A stretch of DNA of 64,000 nucleotides from the NCBI RefSeq assembly GCF_020731355.1, contig NZ_JAJFZK010000006.1:248001-312000 (forward strand), written 5' to 3'. Positions 18,633 through 26,184 of the stretch are shown piece by piece. The position numbers and the translations under genes were made by a program. How positions within the stretch are numbered: the stretch's first letter is position 1; each line of letters begins with the position of its first letter. The stretch is from Bacillus sp. REN16 (GTDB lineage Bacteria; Bacillota; Bacilli; Bacillales; Bacillaceae_L). The notes beneath the pieces are model-generated. The model saw nothing but the letters and a program-made list of their open reading frames with translations. It was not told the origin of the DNA and searched no databases.

Positions 18633-19403
18633 ATGACTAACTTATTTGACTTAACTGGAAAAACAGCTGTAGCCATTGGCGGAAATAGTGTACTGGGTTC
18701 TTCAATCTGTAAAGGCTTTGCTGAACAAGGTGCAAAAGTAGCCATTGTTGGGCGTAACCTAGAAAGAGCAGAAGCAGTTGTTAAAGAAATTGAAGCAGAG
18801 GGTGGAGTTGCGAAAGCTTTCCCAGCAGACGTACTTAACCGTGAATCACTTGAAACTGCTGCACAAGAAATCACAGCATGGTCTGGCGGAATCGATATCC
18901 TTCTAAATGCTCCTGGTATGAACAGTCCAACTCCGTTCTTTGAGCTTGATATGGATGAATATGACAAAATCATGGATGTAAACCTTAAAGGATATGTTGT
19001 GGCAACTCAAATTTTCGCGAAGAAAATGATTGATCAAGGACGTAAAGGAAGCATTATCAATATTTCTTCTGTTTCATCTACAACACCACTATCTAAAGTA
19101 TTTACTTACTCAGTATCTAAAGCTGGCGTTAACAGCATGACTCAGTTCTTAGCAAGAGAATTCGCACCAAATGGAATTCGTGTCAATGCAATAATTCCAG
19201 GGTTCTTTCCAGCTGAACAAAACCGTAAAATCTTAAGTGAAGAGCGTGTAGCATCAATCATGGGACACACTCCAATGAATCGTTTCGGTAACCCTGATGA
19301 GTTAAAAGGAGCGGCTGTATTCTTAGCTTCAGAAAACGCTTCTAGCTTCGTAACTGGTACATTCATTCGAGTTGATGGCGGATTTGGAAGCATGACTATC
19401 TAA
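18633..19403 (+). CDS. SDR-family oxidoreductase, probable sugar-acid dehydrogenase
   Basis: A 256-residue classical short-chain dehydrogenase/reductase. The nucleotide-binding glycine motif is altered to GGNSVLGSS (residues 16-24), with the usual NVLNRE/DVLNRE acidic site downstream. The NAG motif reads NAPG. The catalytic tetrad includes Ser in NISSVSS and Tyr-x-x-x-Lys in YSVSK. The closing region PGFFPAEQNR is distinctive. It resembles SDRs that oxidise or reduce sugar acids (gluconate 5-dehydrogenase or fructuronate reductase type). It lies 71 bp after larA and could act on the epimerised product. The exact substrate is unknown. Confidence 0.8.
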   Translation: MTNLFDLTGKTAVAIGGNSVLGSSICKGFAEQGAKVAIVGRNLERAEAVVKEIEAEGGVAKAFPADVLNRESLETAAQEITAWSGGIDILLNAPGMNSPTPFFELDMDEYDKIMDVNLKGYVVATQIFAKKMIDQGRKGSIINISSVSSTTPLSKVFTYSVSKAGVNSMTQFLAREFAPNGIRVNAIIPGFFPAEQNRKILSEERVASIMGHTPMNRFGNPDELKGAAVFLASENASSFVTGTFIRVDGGFGSMTI

Positions 19404-19482
19404 AATAATCCTTCTGTTACATATTTTACCTGATATAAATAGATAGAGAACAATTACAACCGGGAAAGAAGGGGAGAAGACA

Positions 19483-20283
19483 ATGATCGACGAAAAGTAT
19501 CAAAAGCTAGTGTCAATTCTCCGAGAGATGGAATCAGTTGTCGTTGCTTTTTCTGGTGGCGTTGACAGTACCTTTTTATTAAAGGTTGCTGTTGACACAC
19601 TAGGGAAAGAAAATGTTTTAGCGGTAACTGCTGATTCAGAAACATATCCTTCAACTGAGTTAAAGGAAGCCGAAGTCCTTGCAAAACAGATAGGGGCCAA
19701 CCATCGTGTTATTGAAACATCGGAGCTAGCTATTCCTGGCTACACAGAAAATGATCGAAATCGTTGTTATTTCTGTAAGAGCAGTCTGTTTGATCATCTC
19801 ATTCCTGTTATGGAACGTGAGGGTTATCACAATGTTGTGTATGGCGTCATCGCGGATGATATGAATGAGTTTCGTCCAGGTATGAAGGCAGCCAAGGAAA
19901 AAGGAATTCGTGGTCCATTACAGGAGGCAAATCTTTTTAAAGATGAAATCAGGGAACTTTCCCGTGAATTTGATTTGCCAACTTGGAATAAACCATCATT
20001 TGCTTGTCTTTCATCTCGGATTGCTTATGGCGAAAAAATTACGATTGAAAAGTTAACAAAGGTTGAAAAAGCAGAGGAATTCCTTAAATCTCTTCAAATT
20101 CGTCAGGTTCGTGTTCGTACTCATCAAGATATTGCTCGGATCGAAGTTGAACCTAATGATATGAAAATTGTCTTAGATAATCATAAAGCCATTACAAAAG
20201 AACTTAATTCCATTGGCTATAAATATATAACTCTAGATTTAGTAGGTTACAAGAGTGGAAGTATGAATAAAGTCCTTTCTTAA
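19483..20283 (+). CDS. larE: LarE, sulfur transferase for nickel-pincer cofactor
   Basis: LarE inserts sulfur into the nicotinic-acid-derived precursor of the NPN cofactor in an ATP-dependent reaction. The PP-loop SGGVDST is at residues 24-30. Cys175 (SFACLSSR) matches the sacrificial Cys176 of L. plantarum LarE. Two further cysteines lie in RCYFC (95 and 98), giving a three-cysteine set as in the iron-sulfur type of LarE described from Thermotoga. Such a protein may use a [4Fe-4S] cluster and not lose its own sulfur. The ATG has GGGGAG upstream. A strong terminator follows, so larA-sdr-larE may form one unit. Confidence 0.88.
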   Translation: MIDEKYQKLVSILREMESVVVAFSGGVDSTFLLKVAVDTLGKENVLAVTADSETYPSTELKEAEVLAKQIGANHRVIETSELAIPGYTENDRNRCYFCKSSLFDHLIPVMEREGYHNVVYGVIADDMNEFRPGMKAAKEKGIRGPLQEANLFKDEIRELSREFDLPTWNKPSFACLSSRIAYGEKITIEKLTKVEKAEEFLKSLQIRQVRVRTHQDIARIEVEPNDMKIVLDNHKAITKELNSIGYKYITLDLVGYKSGSMNKVLS

Positions 20284-20285
20284 GC

Positions 20286-20320
20286 AGAAAAGCTTTGGAT
20301 TCTTTCCAAAGCTTTTTCTT
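20286..20320 (+). terminator. Terminator after larE
   Basis: A long stem GAAAAGCTTTGGA / TCCAAAGCTTTTTC followed by T residues. Confidence 0.85.
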
Positions 20321-20394
20321 TGAAAAGAATAATATGGTAACATTATGTCACAAACTAATAAAGTTATGATAGAACGTGAAAAGGAAGATGTAGT

Positions 20395-21867
20395 ATGTCA
20401 CATGAATACGTCATTGGTCTCGACCTTGGAACAACCAGTGCAAAAGCAGTTATTTTTACCTTAGATGGTAAGGTAGTTGCTGAAGCAGAGGATCTAGTTA
20501 CCTCTTACTACCCTAAGCAAGGTTGGGTTGAGCAAGATCCTGATGAAATTGAACGCTCTGCTGTAAAAGCAATCAATATGGCTATTCAACAGGCGAAAGT
20601 AAGTAAAGCGGAAATCATTAGCTTGGGTATTTCAGCTGCTATGCATTCCATCATTTGTATGGGGGATAATGGAGAAGCTCTTTCCCAAGCATTAATTTGG
20701 GCAGACGGCAGAAGTACAAAACAAGCAAATGAACTTTTGGAATCAGACGGACTTGACATTTTTTCAAGAACAGGGATGCCGATTCATCCAATGTCACCTT
20801 TATCAAAGTTTATTTGGATGAAGGAAATTGATTATATACCATATAGACAATCAAGCTATTTTTTATCCATTAAAGAATATTTGCTTTTAAAATGGTTTGG
20901 TCAGCGAGTAATTGATTATTCAGTGGCATCTGCAACAGGAATGTTTAATGGAAAAACATTTCAATGGGATGAAGAGGTGCTTAACAAAGCTGGTATCACA
21001 GAAGACATGCTTTCAAAAATCGTCCCACCAACTTACCAATTAACCGACATTAAACCAGCTATTGCTGATGAAATGGGAATTTCGAACGAAATGCCTTTTA
21101 TTATCGGTGCTGCCGATGGTCAATTTGCCAATTTAGGAATTGGAGCGATTTCTCCAGGGGAGGTTGCTGTTACAGCTGGTACAAGTGGAGCCATTCGCCA
21201 ATTTACAAAAGGATTCCAATCAAATAGAAAGCATGAAACTTTTTGTTATGCTTTTTCTGATGAATATTTTATTGTTGGCGGTCCAACGAATAACGGTGGA
21301 ATTGCCCTTCAATGGTTAAAAGAGCTGCTTAATTACCAAAAAAGCTTTGATCATTTTACTGCTGAGGCGGCAAAGGTTGGCCCTGGCGCTGAAGGTTTAT
21401 TTTTCCACCCATATATTAATGGGGAACGCGCTCCTTTGTGGAACCAACAAGCCCGTGGTAACTTCTTCGGTATGTCCGTTACTCATAAAACAGAGCACTT
21501 TGTTCGTGCCGTATTAGAGGGGATTACATTTAATCTATACCAAATCGGACAAGCATTAGAAAAACAAGCTGGAAAAACAGAAAAGCTTTATGTAAACGGT
21601 GGATTAGCACGTTCACCATTGTGGCTTCAAATGCTTGCTGATATTTTTGGTAAAGAGGTTTATGTCCCGGAAAGCCATCACAGTGCGGCTTGGGGCGCAG
21701 CTTGGACCGCATTAGTAGGCATCGGTAAAGTGAATTCCTTTGAAGAGATCAAGAACAATATCCCAATGGGAGAGCCTGTTTTACCAAATAGCGAAACCCA
21801 TGAGAAATACAAAGCTATATACGCAAAATATGAAGCAATTGGAAAAGATATTATCAAACATTTCTAA
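20395..21867 (+). CDS. gntK: Gluconokinase (FGGY family)
   Basis: A 490-residue FGGY carbohydrate kinase. Motifs are GLDLGTTSAKAVIF at the N-terminus, the substrate-side MHSIICMG and WADGRS, then GTSGAIRQ and GGPTNNGG. The C-terminal ATP-binding region has NGGLARSPLWLQM. These features, especially GMPIHPMSPLSK and the GGP(V/T)NNGG block, match B. subtilis GntK and not xylulokinase or glycerol kinase. It phosphorylates gluconate to 6-phosphogluconate, the substrate of the gnd product encoded 3 kb upstream. It sits between two terminators and is probably monocistronic. No gntR or gntP is in the window. Confidence 0.87.
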   Translation: MSHEYVIGLDLGTTSAKAVIFTLDGKVVAEAEDLVTSYYPKQGWVEQDPDEIERSAVKAINMAIQQAKVSKAEIISLGISAAMHSIICMGDNGEALSQALIWADGRSTKQANELLESDGLDIFSRTGMPIHPMSPLSKFIWMKEIDYIPYRQSSYFLSIKEYLLLKWFGQRVIDYSVASATGMFNGKTFQWDEEVLNKAGITEDMLSKIVPPTYQLTDIKPAIADEMGISNEMPFIIGAADGQFANLGIGAISPGEVAVTAGTSGAIRQFTKGFQSNRKHETFCYAFSDEYFIVGGPTNNGGIALQWLKELLNYQKSFDHFTAEAAKVGPGAEGLFFHPYINGERAPLWNQQARGNFFGMSVTHKTEHFVRAVLEGITFNLYQIGQALEKQAGKTEKLYVNGGLARSPLWLQMLADIFGKEVYVPESHHSAAWGAAWTALVGIGKVNSFEEIKNNIPMGEPVLPNSETHEKYKAIYAKYEAIGKDIIKHF

Positions 21868-21873
21868 AATATA

Positions 21874-21903
21874 AGCGTCAGTTTGATACTGACGCTTTAC
21901 TTT
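21874..21903 (+). terminator. Terminator after gntK
   Basis: Perfect 9-bp stem AGCGTCAGT / ACTGACGCT with a 5-nt loop, then a T-rich tract. Confidence 0.8.
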
Positions 21904-21911
21904 AGGTATAC

Positions 21912-21929
21912 ATCGATTTTGAAATCGAT
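21912..21929. promoter_or_regulatory. Palindromic operator candidate upstream of larBC
   Basis: A perfect 18-bp palindrome with halves ATCGATTT and AAATCGAT around TG, ending 15 bp before the larB ATG and adjacent to its ribosome-binding site. A cre site was considered, but the last conserved C is missing. Confidence 0.45.
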
Positions 21930-21944
21930 TAAGGTGTGTGAAAC

Positions 21945-22706
21945 ATGGTAGAAGAAATCTTAGAGCAGGTCAAACAAGGAACATTAAGTATAGTGGATGC
22001 TAAAAAACAACTTGCAACCTATGAAAATTTAGGATTTGCAAAAATTGACCATCATCGAAAAAATAGACAGGGTTTTCCTGAAATTGTTTTTGGAGAGGGC
22101 AAAACGAAGGAACAAATTCACTCGATCATTAATATAATCAAAAAGCGTGGAGACAATGTCCTTGTTACCCGAATTTCTAAAGAAAAAGCAGATTTTATTT
22201 TGAAATTAAACCCAGAGTTTGTATACAATGAAACAGCTCGGGTTCTATATTGGAAAGATGAGACAAGGGGAAATACGCAAAGGAATGGCTATATCGCAAT
22301 TGTATGTGCAGGAACCTCTGATCTACGAGTAGCTGAAGAGGCCGCTATAACAGCTGAAGTTCTAGGCAGTAATATTCGTCGTTTCTATGATGTAGGTGTT
22401 GCCGGCATCCATCGTTTATTTGATAACATTGAGGAGATTCGAAATGCAAATGTGTCAGTTGTTGTCGCTGGCATGGAGGGGGCTTTACCAAGTGTAGTCG
22501 GTGGACTTGTTTCTCATCCGATTATCGCAGTCCCAACAAGTATCGGTTATGGGGCAAATTTTCAAGGGCTATCAGCTTTACTTACAATGCTGAATTCCTG
22601 TGCATCTGGAATTAGTGTCGTAAATATCGACAACGGTTTCGGTGGTGCATACAACGCAGTCTTAATTGATCAACTTGCCCAAAAAGGAGAGAATCAGACT
22701 AAATGA
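21945..22706 (+). CDS. larB: LarB, NPN cofactor carboxylase/hydrolase
   Basis: LarB carboxylates nicotinic acid adenine dinucleotide and hydrolyses its phosphoanhydride, the first step to the nickel-pincer cofactor. The C-terminal half is a PurE-like fold, visible as IVCAGTSDLRVAEEAA followed by VVVAGMEGALPSVVGGLV and PTSIGYG. Length is 253 residues. The gene overlaps larC by 4 bp (ATGA), indicating translational coupling. It follows a terminator and an 18-bp palindrome, so larBC appears to be a separately controlled unit from larA-sdr-larE. Confidence 0.92.
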   Translation: MVEEILEQVKQGTLSIVDAKKQLATYENLGFAKIDHHRKNRQGFPEIVFGEGKTKEQIHSIINIIKKRGDNVLVTRISKEKADFILKLNPEFVYNETARVLYWKDETRGNTQRNGYIAIVCAGTSDLRVAEEAAITAEVLGSNIRRFYDVGVAGIHRLFDNIEEIRNANVSVVVAGMEGALPSVVGGLVSHPIIAVPTSIGYGANFQGLSALLTMLNSCASGISVVNIDNGFGGAYNAVLIDQLAQKGENQTK

Positions 22707-23599
22707 AAACACTATATTTTGACTGTTTTTCCGGAATTAGTGGAGACATGGTCATTGGAGCATTACTTGATGCAGGTGGAGACCCACAAAATCTTGTTCA
22801 GGAATTAAAAAAGCTGCATTTTGAAGATGAATATGAACTACAATGGAAAAAAGTCGTGAAAAACGGAATCACCTCCACGAAATTTGATGTCATTTTAAAA
22901 GATGATAGTCATAGGCACTCACATACACATGATCAGCACCATGAGCATACTCATGACCACCATCATGATCATGAACACGAGCATCATCATGATCACCATC
23001 ATAATCATGAACTTGAACACGATCATTTACATACACATGATCATGACCATCAGCACAATGTGCATACTCATGACCATCACCACCATCATTCACATCGTGC
23101 TTATACGGATATTGTGAAGATGATTGAGGATTCCGAATTAGCACCTGAAGTTAAGGATATATCACTAAAGATTTTTAGGAAAATTGGAAAAGCTGAAGGT
23201 CTTATACATGGACTTCCATTAGAAAAAGTTCATTTCCATGAAGTAGGTGCTGTTGATTCTATCATCGATATTGTCGGAGCAGCTATATTATTACATCAGC
23301 TGGAAATTTCAACGGTAAAATCATCTGCTGTACCAGTTGGAACCGGAAAAATCCATATTGACCATGGAATTTATCCGGTTCCGGCTCCTGCTACGCTTGA
23401 AATATTAAAAGGAGTGCCGATTGAACAGAGTGATATTCGCTTTGAACTTACGACACCAACGGGAGCAGGTATTATCTCCGTGCTTACAGATGAATTTTGC
23501 AGTTTTCCTTCAATGAAGGCCTCAGCAATTGGTTACGGAGCAGGCACAAAAACGTTTAAAGATCGCCCAAATGTTCTACGTGTCATCGTTGGAGAATAG
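22703..23599 (+). CDS. larC: LarC nickel insertase, N-terminal (LarC1) form with His-rich insert
   Basis: LarC inserts nickel into the pincer nucleotide in a CTP-dependent reaction. The N-terminus MKTLYFDCFSGISGDM is the family hallmark. Residues 70-131 hold 35 histidines interspersed with Asp/Glu, a likely nickel store. Later motifs KVHFHEVGAVDSI, VPAPATLEIL and TTPTGAGI are intact. The protein ends (RPNVLRVIVGE) where L. plantarum LarC1 meets LarC2, whose junction there depends on a programmed frameshift. No LarC2-like sequence follows in any plus-strand frame before a terminator 11 bp later. It is therefore a short form (298 residues), or its C-terminal part is encoded elsewhere. Confidence 0.88.
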   Translation: MKTLYFDCFSGISGDMVIGALLDAGGDPQNLVQELKKLHFEDEYELQWKKVVKNGITSTKFDVILKDDSHRHSHTHDQHHEHTHDHHHDHEHEHHHDHHHNHELEHDHLHTHDHDHQHNVHTHDHHHHHSHRAYTDIVKMIEDSELAPEVKDISLKIFRKIGKAEGLIHGLPLEKVHFHEVGAVDSIIDIVGAAILLHQLEISTVKSSAVPVGTGKIHIDHGIYPVPAPATLEILKGVPIEQSDIRFELTTPTGAGIISVLTDEFCSFPSMKASAIGYGAGTKTFKDRPNVLRVIVGE

Positions 23600-23609
23600 C
23601 CTTTTATCT

Positions 23610-23641
23610 AGTCCTCACTATAATGTGGGGACTTTTTTTTT
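23610..23641 (+). terminator. Terminator after larC
   Basis: Stem AGTCCTCAC / GTGGGGACT (one wobble) followed by nine T. Confidence 0.88.
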
Positions 23642-23782
23642 CAGAACTCCTTAATTGACACATATTAAATTAGGCTGTATAATTATCCTGAATTTAAGAT
23701 ATATAGTTTAAAGATATTATCGATAAGTTTCTTATTGCTAGGAAAAACTAAAATACACACAACGGAATTGGAGGCATAAATA

Positions 23783-24760
23783 ATGAACGGATTAAAAGGA
23801 ATACACCATGTCACTGCGATCACGAGTAGTGCAGAAAAAAACTATGAATTTTTTACCTATGTATTAGGAATGCGTTTAGTAAAGAAAACAGTAAACCAGG
23901 ATGATATTCAAACATATCACCTCTTTTTTGCAGACGATACAGGCAGTCCAGGTACAGACATGACCTTCTTCGATTTTCCAGGAATCCCAAAAGGAGTTCA
24001 TGGTTCAAATGAAATATCAAAAACATCCTTCCGTGTTCCAACCGATGCCGCAATCGATTATTGGGAAAAACGCTTTGACCGATTAAATGTTAAACATTTT
24101 GGAGTGAAAGAACAATTTGGCATAAAAACAATATCTTTTGTTGACTTTGATGACCAACAATATCAATTAGTTTCAGATGAAAACAATAAAGGTGTGCCTG
24201 CTGGAACTCCATGGCAAAAAGGGCCAATTCCATTAGAATATGCAATCACTGGTTTAGGACCACTATTTGTACGAACTGCCCATTTTGATTTCTTTAAAGA
24301 AATGCTTGAAAAAGTATTACAATTTAAAGAAATTGCAGCAGATGGCTCATACCACTTGTTTGAAGTAGGCGAGGGGGGGAATGGGGCTCGGGTTGTTGTA
24401 GAGAATAACACCATTCTTCCACCGGCACAGCAAGGCTTTGGAACGGTCCACCATGCAGCTTTTAGGGTAGACGATAAATCTGTCCTAAATGAATGGGACA
24501 AGCATTTACACGAATTTGGTTTCCAAACTTCAGGCTTTGTTGATCGCTTCTTCTTTGGATCACTTTATTCTAGGGTGGCACCAGGAATACTATTTGAATT
24601 TGCTACCGATGGCCCTGGGTTTATGGGGGATGAACCATACGAAACATTAGGTGAAAAGCTATCTTTACCACCATTCCTAGAATCAAAGCGTGAAGCCATT
24701 GAAAGCTATGTACGACCTATTGACACCGTTAGAAGCACAAAAGAATTTGTAAAAGAATAA
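23783..24760 (+). CDS. Ring-cleaving dioxygenase, two VOC domains (MhqA/MhqO-like)
   Basis: A 325-residue extradiol-type dioxygenase built from two vicinal-oxygen-chelate (glyoxalase) domains. Metal ligands are expected in GIHHVTAI (His, N-terminal domain), in GTVHHAAFRV (second domain) and in the C-terminal glutamate near ILFEFATDGPG. It closely resembles the Bacillus Mhq proteins, which are induced by quinones and are proposed to open hydroquinone rings in detoxification. The ATG has GGAGG 8 nt upstream. Monocistronic; no MhqR-type repressor is encoded adjacent. Confidence 0.88.
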   Translation: MNGLKGIHHVTAITSSAEKNYEFFTYVLGMRLVKKTVNQDDIQTYHLFFADDTGSPGTDMTFFDFPGIPKGVHGSNEISKTSFRVPTDAAIDYWEKRFDRLNVKHFGVKEQFGIKTISFVDFDDQQYQLVSDENNKGVPAGTPWQKGPIPLEYAITGLGPLFVRTAHFDFFKEMLEKVLQFKEIAADGSYHLFEVGEGGNGARVVVENNTILPPAQQGFGTVHHAAFRVDDKSVLNEWDKHLHEFGFQTSGFVDRFFFGSLYSRVAPGILFEFATDGPGFMGDEPYETLGEKLSLPPFLESKREAIESYVRPIDTVRSTKEFVKE

Positions 24761-24768
24761 GCTTGTTT

Positions 24769-24803
24769 AAAGATGTCCCTTTTATAAATCGGGGCATCTT
24801 TTT
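24769..24803 (+). terminator. Terminator after dioxygenase gene
   Basis: AAAGATGTCCC pairs with GGGGCATCTTT, followed by T residues. Confidence 0.85.
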
Positions 24804-25013
24804 GTAATTAAGGATCGGATGCTCGAGAAATCAAACATTTACCAGTTGTCCATTGTACATAGGTCAAAAGGCGTGAAACCTTGCTTTCCCCACGTTAATT
24901 TCTTCCATTACCACTGACCATCGAAGGATTTTATCGAAATCAATCGAAATTTGTCTTATTTCATTGTATAATTATCTGTTGTAAGACAAAAAGCTTTGAA
25001 AGGATGATGTCCA

Positions 25014-25397
25014 ATGATGGAATGGGCGTTGGTCATATTATTTGGGGTAGCAGCAGTATTGCTCATTTTATCCTATGCACTTACGAAAAAAGCAAAAAAG
25101 GCTGAGCAACGAGAGCTTGAATTATATTCAGTAAGTTTTATGGAGGAAATAAATAAGCTACAAGAGCAAATGAGAAACCTTGAATTAGACAATGAAATTC
25201 TTGCAAACCAAGCAGGAATAGATACAACAGATAAAGAACATCGCGCTTTACTTCGTGATGCGCTCGATTTATATAAAAGAGGGTACTCAGTAACAAGCAT
25301 TGCGAATGAAACAAATCAAAGTGAAATCGAAGTACAAGGTTTGCTGTCTCCATTTATGAAACAAGCAGAAGGGAGAAAAGCAGCCAATGACCGCTAA
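25014..25397 (+). CDS. Small membrane-anchored coiled-coil protein, unknown
   Basis: A 127-residue protein I do not recognise by name. One N-terminal transmembrane segment (about residues 3-23) is followed by a basic stretch. Residues 30-65 are a likely coiled coil, and the C-terminal part (GYSVTSIANETNQSEIEVQGLL) resembles a helix-turn-helix. The topology predicts a cytoplasmic C-terminus. It has a GAAAGGATG ribosome-binding site and overlaps the following gene by 11 bp, so the two are translationally coupled and probably act together. Confidence 0.7.
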   Translation: MMEWALVILFGVAAVLLILSYALTKKAKKAEQRELELYSVSFMEEINKLQEQMRNLELDNEILANQAGIDTTDKEHRALLRDALDLYKRGYSVTSIANETNQSEIEVQGLLSPFMKQAEGRKAANDR

Positions 25398-25902
25398 AAC
25401 ATTAACTAGCTTTGCATCTGGACTATTACTTGCAGCAGTTGTGTGTGCGGCTGTTTATTTTTTCGGGCCCCAACAAGCAACAAACACAAAGGCTGGAGAA
25501 AAACCAACTGTCGAAGAGCTAAAAAGTCTTCTATCAGCTGAAGGTTATGTTGTTCATACAGAAGAAGAATGGAATCAAGCGACTGCTGAAGCGAAGAATC
25601 CAGTTGAAAATACTGAGGAACAACCAAAAGAAGAGATAAAAGAAGAAACTCCGGAAGAACAAAAAGAAGAACCGGCTGAGCCAGTTGTCAATAAAACTGT
25701 CATCACCGTCTCAGAGGGTATGACAAGCTATGAAGTTGGAAAAGCTCTTATATCTGCCCAAATCATAAGCGGGGATGCATGGGATTTCGCAAACCTGGTT
25801 GAGCAAAAAGGTGTAGCCAAATACTTAAAGCTTGGCACATTTGAAATTAATAGCGATATGACAACAGACGAAATCATTTCGATCATTTTTAAAAAAAGAT
25901 AA
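25387..25902 (+). CDS. Exported protein with MltG/YceG-like LysM-type domain
   Basis: A 171-residue protein with an N-terminal membrane anchor (about residues 5-27), then a Glu/Lys/Pro-rich linker (about 60-105). The C-terminal domain of about 65 residues (ITVSEGMTSYEVGKALISAQIISG) looks like the N-terminal LysM-like part of MltG/YceG endolytic transglycosylases. The catalytic MltG domain is absent. It is likely to lie outside the membrane and may bind peptidoglycan or a partner. It overlaps the upstream gene and ends at a terminator. Function unknown. Confidence 0.72.
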   Translation: MTAKTLTSFASGLLLAAVVCAAVYFFGPQQATNTKAGEKPTVEELKSLLSAEGYVVHTEEEWNQATAEAKNPVENTEEQPKEEIKEETPEEQKEEPAEPVVNKTVITVSEGMTSYEVGKALISAQIISGDAWDFANLVEQKGVAKYLKLGTFEINSDMTTDEIISIIFKKR

Positions 25903-25910
25903 TCTAACAG

Positions 25911-25953
25911 AAAAAGACCTAAACCACTAAAATGTGATTTGGTCTTTTTCTTA
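25911..25953 (+). terminator. Terminator
   Basis: AAAAAGACC / GGTCTTTTT outer stem with an inner CAC/GTG pairing, followed by T-rich sequence. Confidence 0.8.
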
Positions 25954-26184
25954 TTTTCGTGAAACATTTTTTGTGAAACAAGAAAATTCGGGCGCTGACA
26001 TGCACCGAAATGTAGGCATTTCACACAAAAAGTAGACAATTGTTATCATTTTGCCTTTGCTTACATATTATAGAATATAATTAAATATTAATTATTAACT
26101 TGGTAAATAAATTTGATGTGTTTTATAAATAGGATTTCTGTCAAGAATGATTGTATAGTAAATAAGCTAATGGGGTGATACGAA

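Noticed and set aside
20395-21867. Xylulokinase in place of gluconokinase
   Set aside because: The GMPIHPMSPLSK and GGPTNNGG blocks match Bacillus GntK, and gnd is in the same region.
21912-21929. larB palindrome as a cre site
   Set aside because: TTGAAATCGATTAAG within it lacks the conserved C near the 3' end of the cre consensus.
23600-23782. Frameshifted larC2 after larC
   Set aside because: The other plus-strand frames end within about 25 codons, carry no LarC2-like motifs, and run through a terminator.
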